From NCBI RefSeq assembly GCF_900199725.1, contig NZ_LT904904.1:391960-455959 (forward strand): 64,000 bases of DNA, given 5' to 3'. Shown piece by piece: positions 1 to 10,281 of the stretch; the stretch's first letter is position 1; each line of letters opens with the position of its first letter. The notes under the pieces were generated by a model. That model was given only the letters and a program-made list of their open reading frames with translations, did no database searches and had not been told where the DNA came from. The stretch is from Cytobacillus massiliigabonensis. GTDB lineage: Bacteria > Bacillota > Bacilli > Bacillales > Cytobacillaceae. Position numbers and translations under genes: made by a program.

Positions 1-1
1 T

Positions 2-2749
2 GCAGAGCACCATGTCAGCATGGAAAAAGAAGCAGCTGCCGCACTAGATTCTGTAATGGAAAAGGTAAAAACATTAGAAAAATCTGTTCCGGTTTTAGGA
101 ATTACAGGTACCGGAGGAGCGGGAAAAAGCTCATTAACTGATGAATTAATTCGCCGTTTTATTAATGAAATTCCAGAAAAGAAGGTCGCAATCCTATCAG
201 TCGACCCGACGAAACAGAAAACAGGCGGGGCTCTTCTTGGTGACCGCATCCGCATGAATGCCATCTTTAATTCTCGCGTATATATGCGAAGCTTAGCAAC
301 AAGACAATCGAAAAGCGAGCTATCACTCGCCATTAAGGATGCCATTTCTGTCGTCAAAGCGGCAGGCTTTGATCTCATCGTTGTTGAAACGAGCGGAATA
401 GGGCAAGGGGATGCTGAAATAACTGAAATTTGCGACGTTTCAATGTATGTGATGACGAGTGAATTTGGTGCCCCATCACAGCTTGAAAAAATTGATATGA
501 TCGATTACGCCGATTTAATTGTCATTAACAAATTTGAACGAAAAGGCTCAGAGGATGCAAGACGCCAAGTTCAGAAGCAGTACCAAAGAAGCCATATGCT
601 GTTTGAAAAAGAAATGGATGAAATGCCGGTATACGGAACCATTGCCAGTCAATTCAATGATCCGGGAACAAATGCTGTTTTCGCAGCCTTAATTGAAAAG
701 ATTAATGAAAAGTCTGGAACAGATTGGCAAACCTCTTTTTCTAAAAATGCGCTAGTCGAAAAACAAAACGTCATTATTCCAAATGAGCAGCGCTATTATT
801 TAAGAGAAGTATCTGAGACTGTTCGCGGCTATCATAAGAAAGCAAATGAACAGGCGGACCTTGCCCGCAAGCTGTTCCAGCTTGAAGGGGCCATTCTTGC
901 AGTGAAAGAGCAGGGTGCAAACGAGGAAGTTCTTGCATCATTAGAACAGGTGAAAGCCGATACTGAAGCAAAGCTCACATCAGAAACAAAGAAGATTCTT
1001 GACGGCTGGGAAGACTTAACGAAAAAGTACACGGGCGAACAATTTGTCACGAAAATACGTGATAAAGAAATTTTGACGATTTTAAAGACAAAAAGCCTGT
1101 CAGGTCTGTTAATTCCAAAGGTCGCATTGCCGAAATACAAGGATTATGGAGAAATCATCCGCTGGGTGTACAGAGAAAACGTTCCAGGATCCTTCCCATA
1201 TACAGCAGGCGTTTTCCCGTTCAAGCGTGAAGGAGAAGATCCGAAGAGACAGTTTGCTGGAGAAGGAACACCGGAAAGAACAAATCGCCGTTTCCATTAT
1301 TTATCAAAGGACGATTCAGCAAAGCGTCTAAGCACGGCATTCGACTCGGTTACTCTTTATGGAGAAGATCCAGATTACCGTCCAGATATTTATGGAAAAG
1401 TAGGGGAAAGCGGAGTTAGTATTTGTACGTTAGATGATATGAAAAAGCTTTATGCAGGCTTTGACCTTTGTCATCCATCTACATCTGTATCGATGACCAT
1501 TAATGGTCCGGCGCCAATTATTCTTGCGATGTTTATGAATACGGCGATTGAACAGCAAATCGAGGCGAAGGAACAAGAACTTGGCCGGATATTAACGGAA
1601 GCGGAATTTGCAGAAGTAAGGGCACTTACTTTGCAAACCGTTAGGGGAACCGTTCAAGCGGATATTTTAAAAGAAGACCAGGGCCAGAATACATGTATTT
1701 TCTCGACAGAATTTGCTCTCCGGATGATGGGGGATATTCAGCAATACTTCATCGATCAAAAGGTTCGCAATTATTATTCGGTATCCATCTCCGGATACCA
1801 TATTGCTGAAGCTGGAGCAAATCCAATTTCACAGCTTGCCTTCACACTTGCTAACGGCTTTACGTATGTGGAGTATTATTTAAGCAGAGGCATGGATATT
1901 AATGATTTTGCACCAAACTTATCGTTCTTCTTCTCAAATGGTCTGGATCCTGAATATACAGTGCTTGGTCGTGTGGCGCGCCGCATTTGGGCTACGGTAA
2001 TGAGAGATAAGTATGGAGCGAATGAACGAAGCCAAAAGCTAAAGTATCATATTCAGACATCAGGTCGTTCGCTTCATGCGCAGGAAATTGATTTCAATGA
2101 TATTCGAACTACATTGCAGGCATTAATGGCTCTTCATGATAACTGTAATTCCTTGCATACGAATGCGTACGATGAGGCAATTACAACGCCAACAGAGGAA
2201 TCTGTCCGCAGGGCAATGGCGATACAAATGATTATTACGAAAGAGCATGGGTTAACAAAAAATGAAAACCCGCTGCAAGGCGCATTTATTATTGATGAAT
2301 TAACAGATTTAGTTGAGGAGCAGGTGCTTCAAGAATTCGAACGAATCAATGATCGCGGCGGTGTGCTCGGTGCAATGGAAACACAATACCAGCGAGGAAA
2401 AATCCAAGATGAGTCGATGTATTATGAAATGCGAAAGCATACTGGTGAGCTGCCAATTATTGGCGTTAACACATATTTAAATCCAAATCCTCCTTCAGAG
2501 GAAGAGATGAACAATATGGAGCTGGCAAGAGCCACGAAGGAAGAAAAAGAAACACAAATCCAGAATTTGCGCAGCTTCCAGGAAAGAAACAAAGGGAAAA
2601 CAGATATTGCTCTGAAACACTTGAAGGAGACAGCGGTCAGCGGCGGAAATATTTTTGCCGAACTGATGGAGACAGTCCAAGTAGCAAGTCTTGGTCAAAT
2701 AACAAGGGCGCTTTATGAAGTTGGGGGCCAGTATAGAAGGAATATGTAA
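2..2749 (+). CDS. icmF: Fused isobutyryl-CoA mutase IcmF, 5'-truncated by the window edge
   Basis: IcmF joins an adenosylcobalamin-dependent acyl-CoA mutase to its MeaB-type G-protein chaperone and interconverts isobutyryl- and butyryl-CoA. The frame is open from base 2, so the N-terminal B12-binding domain lies outside the window; an internal ATG at 20 is not a credible start. Numbering from that ATG, the P-loop GTGGAGKSS is at about 30-38, followed by [11 protein letters not shown] and the NKFERKG guanine-binding motif. The mutase barrel begins near residue 390 ([24 protein letters not shown]) and contains [14 protein letters not shown]. The visible 911 codons plus about 170 missing ones would equal the usual ~1,085 residues. 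The phenylalanine in FPYTAG fits IcmF rather than methylmalonyl-CoA mutase. Confidence 0.95.
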   Translation, partial: AEHHVSMEKEAAAALDSVMEKVKTLEKSVPVLGITGTGGAGKSSLTDELIRRFINEIPEKKVAILSVDPTKQKTGGALLGDRIRMNAIFNSRVYMRSLATRQSKSELSLAIKDAISVVKAAGFDLIVVETSGIGQGDAEITEICDVSMYVMTSEFGAPSQLEKIDMIDYADLIVINKFERKGSEDARRQVQKQYQRSHMLFEKEMDEMPVYGTIASQFNDPGTNAVFAALIEKINEKSGTDWQTSFSKNALVEKQNVIIPNEQRYYLREVSETVRGYHKKANEQADLARKLFQLEGAILAVKEQGANEEVLASLEQVKADTEAKLTSETKKILDGWEDLTKKYTGEQFVTKIRDKEILTILKTKSLSGLLIPKVALPKYKDYGEIIRWVYRENVPGSFPYTAGVFPFKREGEDPKRQFAGEGTPERTNRRFHYLSKDDSAKRLSTAFDSVTLYGEDPDYRPDIYGKVGESGVSICTLDDMKKLYAGFDLCHPSTSVSMTINGPAPIILAMFMNTAIEQQIEAKEQELGRILTEAEFAEVRALTLQTVRGTVQADILKEDQGQNTCIFSTEFALRMMGDIQQYFIDQKVRNYYSVSISGYHIAEAGANPISQLAFTLANGFTYVEYYLSRGMDINDFAPNLSFFFSNGLDPEYTVLGRVARRIWATVMRDKYGANERSQKLKYHIQTSGRSLHAQEIDFNDIRTTLQALMALHDNCNSLHTNAYDEAITTPTEESVRRAMAIQMIITKEHGLTKNENPLQGAFIIDELTDLVEEQVLQEFERINDRGGVLGAMETQYQRGKIQDESMYYEMRKHTGELPIIGVNTYLNPNPPSEEEMNNMELARATKEEKETQIQNLRSFQERNKGKTDIALKHLKETAVSGGNIFAELMETVQVASLGQITRALYEVGGQYRRNM

Positions 2750-2771
2750 TTTTAAATGGGAGATTAGGAGG

Positions 2772-2803
2772 AGGAAATCGGTGCTGCAGCCGATTTCCTT
2801 TTG
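2772..2803 (+). terminator. Terminator of icmF
   Basis: An inverted repeat with arms GGAAATCGG and CCGATTTCC around a short loop is followed by TTTT, 23 nt after the icmF stop codon. Confidence 0.8.
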
Positions 2804-3040
2804 TCTAGCTGCGGCTCCTAGGGGCTCGAGTCATAAGTCAGTCTGGCTAGAAGGTTAAAGAACAACCTTCCATCCAGCCTGTCTTATGCTTGTCGCCCCT
2901 GAACAGTCGCCTCCGCATTTCAGTTTGTCTAGCTGCGGCTCCTAGGGGCGACGTACAGGACGTACTAGTGTCGACCATGCGACAGGACGTCGCGTTTTTG
3001 TCGACCTCGAGGTCATAAGTCAGTCAGGCAAGCAGTCACA
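2804..3040. repeat. Two adjacent copies of intergenic repeat family A
   Basis: Both copies begin GTCTAGCTGCGGCTCCTAGG. The first (to about 2930) carries the core CATAAGTCAG...GTCTTATGC...CGCCCCTG. The second is chimeric, with internal GACGTAC/GTCGAC inverted repeats before returning to CTCGAGGTCATAAGTCA. Related copies occur near 4254, 9760, 11575 and 49075. No protein is encoded. The remaining gap to 3159 holds only a possible TATAAT (-10) at 3100-3105. Confidence 0.8.
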
Positions 3041-3159
3041 GGTATGTATGGTTTTCAAAAAATTTCTTTCCTTGCTTATACTTTCCTTTGTGAATCCGAT
3101 ATAATCGAATATAGTAAAACGTGTACTTCACAGATTTGATAGAGCAGGGTGTGAAATAA

Positions 3160-3357
3160 GTGAAACGGATTTTTGTTTTTATTGGACTATTAGGGGTTTG
3201 TATTGGAACAGTCTATCTATATCAGAGGCAATTAGGGGCAATCCCGTTTTTATTAATATCCATTTATTTCTTTATTTTAGCCTACAAACAGCTCTCAAAA
3301 AAACCAAATCAATGTGACGAAGAAGAAAAAGAGAAGAAAAACGACAGATATAGCTAG
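3160..3357 (+). CDS. Hypothetical small membrane protein (65 aa)
   Basis: I do not recognise this protein. It starts at a GTG with only a weak ribosome site (GCAGGGTG, about 10 nt upstream). It has two hydrophobic stretches (about residues 3-22 and 27-45) and a short charged tail ending KPNQCDEEEKEKKND, as expected of a small two-helix membrane protein. A possible -10 (TATAAT, 3100-3105) lies upstream and rpoE follows on the same strand 150 nt later. Codon use looks like the neighbours. The weak start signal and short length keep confidence moderate. Confidence 0.45.
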   Translation: MKRIFVFIGLLGVCIGTVYLYQRQLGAIPFLLISIYFFILAYKQLSKKPNQCDEEEKEKKNDRYS

Positions 3358-3507
3358 CATAAACAGAAAAATTTTGTTTATAATGAAGAATATGCATTTT
3401 AGACCATGCGAATGAAGCAGAATCAATATGTTTAGTAATATTTTTTTGGTTTATTTCCCCTTTAAAGAAAGCGCTGAAGGGTTACATAGAGAAAGGACGT
3501 GCAAATA

Positions 3508-4071
3508 TTGAGTTTACAAGAATACTCGAAAGAACAATTGCAGGAAATGTCTTTAATTGAAATCGCATATGAGTTATTAAAGGGAAGAAAAGAAGCTTTG
3601 CCTTTCAAAGTAATTATGGATGAAATAACAAATCTTCTTGATCTTTCAGACGAACAAGTTAGAGCAAAAATTGCGCAATTCTATACAGATTTAAATATTG
3701 ATGGCCGTTTCTTGGGCTTGGGAGATAACACATGGGGTCTCCGTGTTTGGTATCCAATCGATCAAGTGGAAGAAGAAGTGGTAACAGATATTAAGCCGAA
3801 GAAGAAGAAGGCGAAAAAGGCTTCGGATGATGAAGATTTAGACCTTGACGATTATGATGATTTAGATGAAGAAGATATTGATTATGATGATATTGATGAT
3901 TTAGAAGAAGATTTACTTGATGAAGATGATGATGACGATTTAATCGAAGATGAAGAGGATTTAGAGGATGATCTTCTTGATAAAGATGAAGAATTCGATC
4001 TTGATGATGAAGATGAGGAACTAGAGGATGACGAGCTTGATCTTGATGAAGAGGACGAAGAAGATTTATAA
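3508..4071 (+). CDS. rpoE: RNA polymerase delta subunit RpoE
   Basis: The delta subunit binds core RNA polymerase in Gram-positive bacteria, promotes recycling and alters promoter selectivity. The folded N-terminal HARE-type domain covers about residues 1-90 (SLQEYSKEQLQEMSLIEIAY). The rest is an intrinsically disordered tail almost entirely Asp/Glu after a basic patch (KPKKKKAKKA), the hallmark of the family. I chose the TTG at 3508: it lies about 10 nt after GAAAGGA and gives an N-terminus aligned with B. subtilis RpoE, while the upstream GTG at 3499 lies only 1-2 nt from that ribosome site. Length is 187 aa, close to the B. subtilis protein. Confidence 0.95.
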   Translation: MSLQEYSKEQLQEMSLIEIAYELLKGRKEALPFKVIMDEITNLLDLSDEQVRAKIAQFYTDLNIDGRFLGLGDNTWGLRVWYPIDQVEEEVVTDIKPKKKKAKKASDDEDLDLDDYDDLDEEDIDYDDIDDLEEDLLDEDDDDDLIEDEEDLEDDLLDKDEEFDLDDEDEELEDDELDLDEEDEEDL

Positions 4072-4073
4072 TC

Positions 4074-4110
4074 TTGACTTTTTCCTAGCAGGCTTGTAGA
4101 ATCATTTTTG
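4074..4110 (+). promoter_or_regulatory. pyrG promoter with GGGCT initially transcribed sequence
   Basis: TTGACT (4074-4079), a 17-nt spacer and TAGAAT (4097-4102) place transcription initiation 8 nt further on at G4110, so the RNA would begin GGGCUCC. This is the arrangement known for CTP-controlled reiterative transcription at B. subtilis pyrG. The -35 lies 3 nt after the rpoE stop codon. Confidence 0.8.
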
Positions 4111-4148
4111 GGCTCCTTTTAAAAAGGAACGATTCATTATACACGTAC

Positions 4149-4197
4149 AGCGCTCCCTTACTTTTTATTAAGTAAGCGGAGCGCTTTTTATTTTTTC
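4149..4197 (+). terminator. pyrG leader attenuator (also terminates rpoE)
   Basis: A long stem AGCGCTCC-CTTACTT / AAGTAAG-CGGAGCGCT is followed by a T-rich tract. The 5' arm contains the pyrimidine run CTCCCTT, which could pair with extra G residues added to the 5' end of the transcript when CTP is low. That would block the terminator, as described for B. subtilis pyrG. It lies about 40 nt after the predicted start site. Confidence 0.8.
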
Positions 4198-4253
4198 TGT
4201 ATAAGAAATTATATAATCGAATGATGTGTGCAAATTTTATAATGGGGTAGCTA

Positions 4254-4520
4254 CGTCTAGCTCCAGCGCCTACCCCCTCGAGGTCACAAGCTTGTCTAGT
4301 TGCGGCTCCTAGGGACTCGTGTCATAAGCCAATCCCTTTCAGAAGGTAAAATACACCTTCTTACAGGTCTTGTCTTATGCAGTCGTCCCTGGGCAGTCGC
4401 CTCCACTTTTCTAGCAATCCTTACAGAAAGGAAAAGAGCTCCTTTCTGTAAGGCTCGTCTTGTGCTTGTCGGGGGTGAGCAAGGAGCTTGCGCATTTGAT
4501 TTTTGCATCGCTAGACCCTC
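4254..4520. repeat. Composite family A repeat inside the pyrG leader
   Basis: Nested family A copies: GTCTAGCTCCAGCGCCTA, then GTCTAGTTGCGGCTCCTAGG, GTCATAAGCC, GTCTTATGC and GGGCAGTCGCCTCC. An internal inverted repeat CCTTACAGAAAGG / CCTTTCTGTAAGG occupies about 4420-4453. Because it sits between the attenuator and pyrG it would be transcribed as part of the leader. Confidence 0.75.
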
Positions 4521-4587
4521 TAAATCAAAACTTTTTTCAAGAATATTGTTGTTATTTGCTTAGTTTTGAATCAGCTTTGGCAGCGAA

Positions 4588-4668
4588 AATTGACTGGAGC
4601 GGAAAACAGCCTCTCTGCCAACTATGATGCAATAAATAGCAGCAATGTTTGTGAAACCAGAAACATCA
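4588..4668. repeat. Remnant of intergenic repeat family B
   Basis: TTGACTGGAGCGGAAAACAG joined to GCCAACT...AGCAATGTTTGTGAAA matches both outer ends of the family B copy at 27180-27425 with the middle missing, so it reads as an internally deleted copy. Confidence 0.6.
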
Positions 4669-4743
4669 AGCCGTGGATCCGGTATGATGATTTCTTTAAT
4701 TATGTCTTTAAATAAAGGCGAATATGTACAAACTGATACTTAA

Positions 4744-6360
<1,617 letters not shown>

Positions 6361-6363
6361 GAG

Positions 6364-6392
6364 AAAACCCCCGCTAACTTGGCGGGGGTTTC
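6364..6392 (+). terminator. pyrG terminator
   Basis: AAAACCCCCGC / GCGGGGGTTT hairpin 4 nt after the pyrG stop. The A-rich left flank means it could also serve the convergent ywjG. Confidence 0.85.
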
Positions 6393-6401
6393 ACTATAGG
6401 C

Positions 6402-6530
6402 GAGTTTGGTCCGTAAATTTCAAAAGTGGCCTGTAAAACAATGAAAGTGGTCTGTAAATTTCAAAAGTGGCTCGTAAATCAATGAAAGTGGCCCGTTATT
6501 CTCCAAAAGTGGTCCGTAAATTCAGAAATG
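6402..6530. repeat. Five to six degenerate ~22-nt repeats, AAAGTGGYCYGTAAAT type
   Basis: The motif AAAGTGGYCYGTAAAT with an A/T-rich connector recurs every 21-23 nt between the convergent ends of pyrG and ywjG. The same class appears at 43645-43765 downstream of atpC. No open frame or known element. Confidence 0.75.
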
Positions 6531-6571
6531 AGGCCTATAGCTTATAGATTGACCAGAGTCTTGCTTATGAA

Positions 6572-7102
6572 TTACTCATATTCTGCAAGTATTTCTTCAA
6601 TGGTGAATCGGATTCCATAATAAACAAATAAAGCAGCCATTGATGCTGGAAAGCCAAAGCGGTTTCCTTCCTCATCAGGCAGCAGCCCTTTTGTCAGTGA
6701 TAAATCAATATGGACATCAGCCAGATTAACTAAGCTATCATCTTCTTCAGATACAACGGTGGAGATCGCAACAAAAGGAATCTGCTTTTCTGCTAAATAT
6801 TCGCCTACTTTGACTGCTTCAGCATCTGTTGAATATCTGGAAACAAGTAAAAATCTGTCGGCTTCTGAAATGTCATTAAAGTGATCATCAGGATTCCAAA
6901 TGACTCCTTTTCTTAGCGGCTCCTGGCTTTTTGTTGCTTCATAAGCAACAGCGTTCATTTCATTTGCTGCAAATATGTATAGATTTCCGCTTCCGACTAC
7001 AGCTTGAGCAAGCAATCGAGCACTGTCCTCCATTGCCAATTCTTCTTTATCCTGTATTCTCTTAAACAACCCAGAAAGCTGGGTAGAAAACATTTTTAGC
7101 AT
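6572..7102 (-). CDS. ywjG: DUF2529 family protein YwjG
   Basis: Orthologue by position (between pyrG and spo0F) and by sequence of B. subtilis YwjG, a DUF2529 protein of unknown function with a sugar-isomerase (SIS)-like fold. Visible family features are MLKMFSTQLSGLF at the start, GSGNLYIFAANEM in the first third, and FLLVSRYSTDAEAVKVGEYL, which resembles SIS-domain sugar-phosphate binding. The ATG at 7102 is preceded by AAGGAGAGAGAAA; an in-frame ATG nine codons upstream has no ribosome site. It is 176 aa, the normal length. It runs opposite to both neighbours, so it is transcribed alone. No function is assigned. Confidence 0.85.
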   Translation of the reverse strand: MLKMFSTQLSGLFKRIQDKEELAMEDSARLLAQAVVGSGNLYIFAANEMNAVAYEATKSQEPLRKGVIWNPDDHFNDISEADRFLLVSRYSTDAEAVKVGEYLAEKQIPFVAISTVVSEEDDSLVNLADVHIDLSLTKGLLPDEEGNRFGFPASMAALFVYYGIRFTIEEILAEYE

Positions 7103-7201
7103 TTTCTCTCTCCTTATAAAATGTTTCATTATAAATCATGTCTATTATAAGGGAATGTAGATAAAAAGGTAAAATTATGACCGAGAAATAATTAAACAGG
7201 C

Positions 7202-7229
7202 AGGAATTGGCAAGTTTAGAGTAGAATTA
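7202..7229 (+). promoter_or_regulatory. Sigma-H-type promoter of spo0F
   Basis: AGGAATT (7202-7208), 12 nt, then GTAGAATTA (7221-7229). This fits the sigma-H consensus RnAGGAwwT-N11/12-RnnGAAT well. In B. subtilis spo0F is known to have a sigma-H promoter. The 5' untranslated region would be about 80 nt. Confidence 0.7.
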
Positions 7230-7315
7230 TAAGAAGGGGAGTAAAGGAATAGCCAGCAGGACATCATAGAATTGAAGAAAGAACAATCGTTTTTACGAAG
7301 GGAAGAGGTGGCTTA

Positions 7316-7690
7316 ATGAAGGGGAAAATCTTAATTGTTGATGATCAATTTGGAATTCGGATTTTACTGAATGAGGTTTTACAGAAGGAAGGGTATGATA
7401 CATACCAGGCAGCAAATGGCATTCAGGCACTCGAAATTGTCTCAAAGCATTCACCTGATTTAGTTTTGCTAGATATGAAAATACCAGGAATGGACGGTAT
7501 TGAAATATTAAAGCGAATGAGGGTCATCGATAAGGGAATTCGTGTAATTATTATGACAGCATACGGAGAATTAGATATGATTCAGGAAGCGAAGGACCTA
7601 GGTGCCCTTACCCATTTTGCTAAGCCTTTCGATATTGATGATATTCGTTCAGCTGTTAAGGAATATTTGCCTTTACCAAATACTTTATAA
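7316..7690 (+). CDS. spo0F: Sporulation phosphorelay response regulator Spo0F
   Basis: Spo0F is a stand-alone receiver domain that takes phosphate from sporulation kinases and passes it through Spo0B to Spo0A. All receiver landmarks are present: acidic pair D9-D10, phospho-acceptor D53 in LLDMKIPG, threonine in IIMTAYGE and lysine in HFAKPFD. There is no output domain, and at 124 aa it equals the B. subtilis protein. The stretch GIEILKRM...[21 protein letters not shown] is nearly identical to that orthologue. The ATG follows GGGAAGAGGTGG. Transcription is probably from the sigma-H promoter at 7202-7229, ending at the adjacent terminator. Confidence 0.98.
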   Translation: MKGKILIVDDQFGIRILLNEVLQKEGYDTYQAANGIQALEIVSKHSPDLVLLDMKIPGMDGIEILKRMRVIDKGIRVIIMTAYGELDMIQEAKDLGALTHFAKPFDIDDIRSAVKEYLPLPNTL

Positions 7691-7720
7691 GAAGCCCATT
7701 TAAATGTGGCTTCTTTTCTC
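7691..7720 (+). terminator. spo0F terminator
   Basis: GAAGCC / GGCTTC hairpin followed by TTTTCTCTTT directly after the stop codon. Confidence 0.8.
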
Positions 7721-7757
7721 TTTACTAAAATAGTAAAAACAAAAATCAGCCGATTAA

Positions 7758-7786
7758 TAGCAATTCTTTTTCTGTTTTGGTATGAT
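7758..7786 (+). promoter_or_regulatory. Candidate fbaA promoter, extended -10
   Basis: TGGTATGAT (7778-7786) is an extended -10 element. The -35 (TAGCAA) is poor. It would give a leader of about 120 nt. Confidence 0.45.
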
Positions 7787-7914
7787 ACAAATGAATTCCA
7801 AAGGATACGCTTTACTTAGAGCGCGGACTTTTGTACATATTCGATTCATATGAAGGAAAGACTTTAATAAGAATCCGCGCAAAATTTACCGTTTATTTAT
7901 AAGGAGGAAAAAAG

Positions 7915-8772
7915 ATGCCTTTAGTTTCAATGACTGACATGCTTAATAAAGGAAAAGCCGAGGGCTATGCAGTAGGTCAATTTAACTTAAACAATCTTGA
8001 GTTTACTCAAGCGATTCTTCTAGCAGCAGAGGAAGAAAAATCCCCTGTTATTCTTGGTGTCTCTGAAGGTGCAGCCCGTTACATGGGTGGATTTAAAACG
8101 GTTGTAAAAATGGTAGAAGGCTTACTTGATGATTATAAAATTACCGTTCCAGTTGCGATTCACTTAGATCATGGATCAAGCTTTGATAAATGTAAAGAAG
8201 CGATTGATGCAGGCTTCACTTCTGTCATGATCGATGCTTCACACGATCCTTTTGAAGAAAATATCGCAATTACTTCAAAGGTAGTTGAATATGCACATGC
8301 CAAAGGCGTATCTGTTGAAGCAGAATTAGGTACGGTTGGCGGACAGGAAGATGATGTCGTAGCTGATGGCGTCATTTATGCGGATGCAAAAGAGTGTGAC
8401 GAGCTTGTTAAGCGTACAAAAATTGATTGCTTAGCGCCTGCATTAGGATCTGTGCATGGTCCGTACAAAGGAGAGCCAAATTTAGGCTTTGCTGAGATGG
8501 AGGAAATCGGAAATCTGACAGGTGTGCCTCTTGTTCTTCATGGCGGAACAGGAATCCCAACAAAAGATATTCAAAAAGCGATTTCTCTAGGTACAGCAAA
8601 AATCAATGTAAATACAGAGAACCAAATCGCTTCTGCGAAAACGGTTCGTGAAGTTCTTGCAGCAAATCCAAATATGTATGATCCACGCAAATATTTAGGA
8701 CCAGCACGTGATACAATTAAGGAAACAGTCATTGGAAAAATGCGTGAATTCGGTTCTTCTGGCAAAGCTTAA
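7915..8772 (+). CDS. fbaA: Class II fructose-1,6-bisphosphate aldolase
   Basis: FbaA is the zinc-dependent aldolase of glycolysis and gluconeogenesis, splitting fructose-1,6-bisphosphate into dihydroxyacetone phosphate and glyceraldehyde-3-phosphate. The class II signatures are present: HLDHGSSF with the zinc histidine, [19 protein letters not shown] and VLHGGTGIP with the other histidine ligands, and NVNTENQ for phosphate binding. The 285-aa length equals that of the B. subtilis enzyme. The ATG has a near-perfect ribosome site (AAGGAGG). The neighbouring fsa and glpX also act on fructose phosphates, so this is a small central-carbon cluster conserved across Bacillus. Confidence 0.98.
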   Translation: MPLVSMTDMLNKGKAEGYAVGQFNLNNLEFTQAILLAAEEEKSPVILGVSEGAARYMGGFKTVVKMVEGLLDDYKITVPVAIHLDHGSSFDKCKEAIDAGFTSVMIDASHDPFEENIAITSKVVEYAHAKGVSVEAELGTVGGQEDDVVADGVIYADAKECDELVKRTKIDCLAPALGSVHGPYKGEPNLGFAEMEEIGNLTGVPLVLHGGTGIPTKDIQKAISLGTAKINVNTENQIASAKTVREVLAANPNMYDPRKYLGPARDTIKETVIGKMREFGSSGKA

Positions 8773-8788
8773 TAACATCTATTTGAAG

Positions 8789-8823
8789 TGGAAACCGCCT
8801 CTTATTCAGCAGGCGGTTTCCAT
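8789..8823 (+). terminator. fbaA terminator
   Basis: GGAAACCGCCT / AGGCGGTTTCC hairpin 16 nt after the stop. The following T tract is short (CATTCATTTG). Confidence 0.7.
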
Positions 8824-8857
8824 TCATTTGTCATCATTTTTGAAGGTTCTTTTTTAA

Positions 8858-9006
8858 GCGAAAGGCACGAGACTCCGCAGGAGCGTGAGCGACGAGGAGT
8901 CTCACCGCCCACCCCGCGGAAAGCGAGCGACCTGAAGCGCAAATCAACCTCTACCAACTACATTGTATTTAAATACAATGTTTACGAAAATAGCCTTTTT
9001 GAAAAA
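8858..9006. repeat. Intergenic repeat family B copy
   Basis: GGCACGAGACTCC...GAGGAGTCTCACCGCCC...CCCCGCGG...CTGAAGCG...TCAACCTCTACCAACT. The other long copy is at 27180-27425 and a deleted copy is at 4588. Arms GAGACTCC / GGAGTCTC form a hairpin. It ends 24 nt before fsa, after an ATTGTATTTAAATACAAT palindrome. Confidence 0.75.
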
Positions 9007-9030
9007 TAATAATAATAGGAGGAATTACTA

Positions 9031-9675
9031 ATGAAATTTTTTATTGATACAGCAAATATGGAAGAAATTAAAGAAGCGTTCTCTTTAGGTGTGGTTGCAG
9101 GTGTAACAACCAATCCATCTCTCGTAGCAAAGGAAAAAAATGTTTCTTTTGAGGATCGTCTGCGTGAAATTACAGCACTTGTTCCGGGTTCAGTAAGCGC
9201 TGAGGTCATCGCACTTGATGCAGAAGGAATGATCAAGGAAGGGAAGGAATTAGCAGCGATTGCCCCTAATATTACAATAAAAGTTCCTATGACTCCAGAC
9301 GGATTAAAAGCTGTTCATGCTTTTTCAAAAGAAGGCATCAAAACAAACGTAACACTCATCTTTAGTGCGAACCAAGCATTGCTTGCAGCAAGAGCAGGTG
9401 CGACCTATGTTTCACCTTTCCTTGGAAGACTTGATGATATCGGCCATAATGGACTTGACCTCATTTCTACAATCGCAGAAATTTTTGCTATTCACGATAT
9501 CCCGACAGAAATCATTGCTGCATCTATTAGACATCCACAGCATGTGACGGATGCTGCATTAAGAGGAGCTCATATTGCAACCGTTCCTTATAAAGTAATT
9601 ATGCAATTATTTAACCATCCATTAACAGATAAGGGGATTGAAGCATTTCTTGCAGATTGGAATGCCCGTTCATAA
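9031..9675 (+). CDS. fsa: Transaldolase-family fructose-6-phosphate aldolase
   Basis: This is the short transaldolase/F6P aldolase type (MipB/TalC, B. subtilis Tal/YwjH), 214 aa. The start [16 protein letters not shown] and [12 protein letters not shown] are diagnostic, and the Schiff-base lysine is in ITIKVPMT near residue 87. The family transfers dihydroxyacetone units in the pentose phosphate pathway or cleaves fructose-6-phosphate; sequence alone does not settle which. The ATG follows AGGAGGAATTACTA. It lies between fbaA and murAB exactly as in B. subtilis, but family B (upstream) and family A (downstream) repeats separate it from both. Confidence 0.92.
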   Translation: MKFFIDTANMEEIKEAFSLGVVAGVTTNPSLVAKEKNVSFEDRLREITALVPGSVSAEVIALDAEGMIKEGKELAAIAPNITIKVPMTPDGLKAVHAFSKEGIKTNVTLIFSANQALLAARAGATYVSPFLGRLDDIGHNGLDLISTIAEIFAIHDIPTEIIAASIRHPQHVTDAALRGAHIATVPYKVIMQLFNHPLTDKGIEAFLADWNARS

Positions 9676-9759
9676 AAGGAACAACAGCTTCTCTTTAGAA
9701 AAGGGACAAAAAGTATTTTTCCTATGTATCAGAATTTATAACTTTGGAGTTAGAGAATT

Positions 9760-10040
9760 GTCTAGCTCCAGCGGCTAGGGGCTCGAGGTCATAAGTCAAC
9801 TCATCAAGAAGGCAAAGAAGCAGCCTTCTTGACGATTCGTCTTATGCTTTTCGCCCCTGGGCAAGCCGCCTCCGCATTTCGGATTGTCTAGCGAAAGCGT
9901 CCTATCGCCTATCAAACTTCAGGTCCCCTCTCTACGATAAGTCAACATCGGTTCGCTAGCTCACCGTGTTTCCTTTATCGAAAGAACCGGCCCTTCCAGT
10001 TTGTAAGGTGATGACCAAGTTGCTTGCGCTTTTCTAGCTG
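9760..10040. repeat. Two different family A repeats in tandem (A1 then A2)
   Basis: A1 (about 9760-9886) is GTCTAGCTCCAGCGGCTAGG...GGTCATAAGTCA...CTTATGC...CGCCCCTGG. A2 (about 9886-10040) is the reverse-oriented relative of the copies at 49075-49378: TCCTATCGCCTATCAAACTT...GATAAGTCAACATCG...TTCCAGTTTGTA. The rest of this 600-nt gap (9676-9759 and 10041-10281) shows no convincing promoter or gene. Confidence 0.75.
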
Positions 10041-10281
10041 GGTCTTTAGGCTTAATTTTAACTTTTTTGCATATCGATACATGAGATTTATTTTTTCGTG
10101 TAAACTAGATGATGTGAATACTGTCGGAATAGACGAAAATTAATTGGTAGTATTATCCATATGCTTATTTTAGGTAGACTGATTACTATTGATCTAGTGC
10201 ATAATTAGGATAAGCCTATTTACATTTACTATAAACATGCACAGTGTTTGCTTACACATACGGCTTAGAAGGGAGTTAACA

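Noticed and set aside
4300..4563. 87-codon frame and its antisense partner in the pyrG leader
   Set aside because: They lie wholly within family A repeat sequence and have no translation signals.
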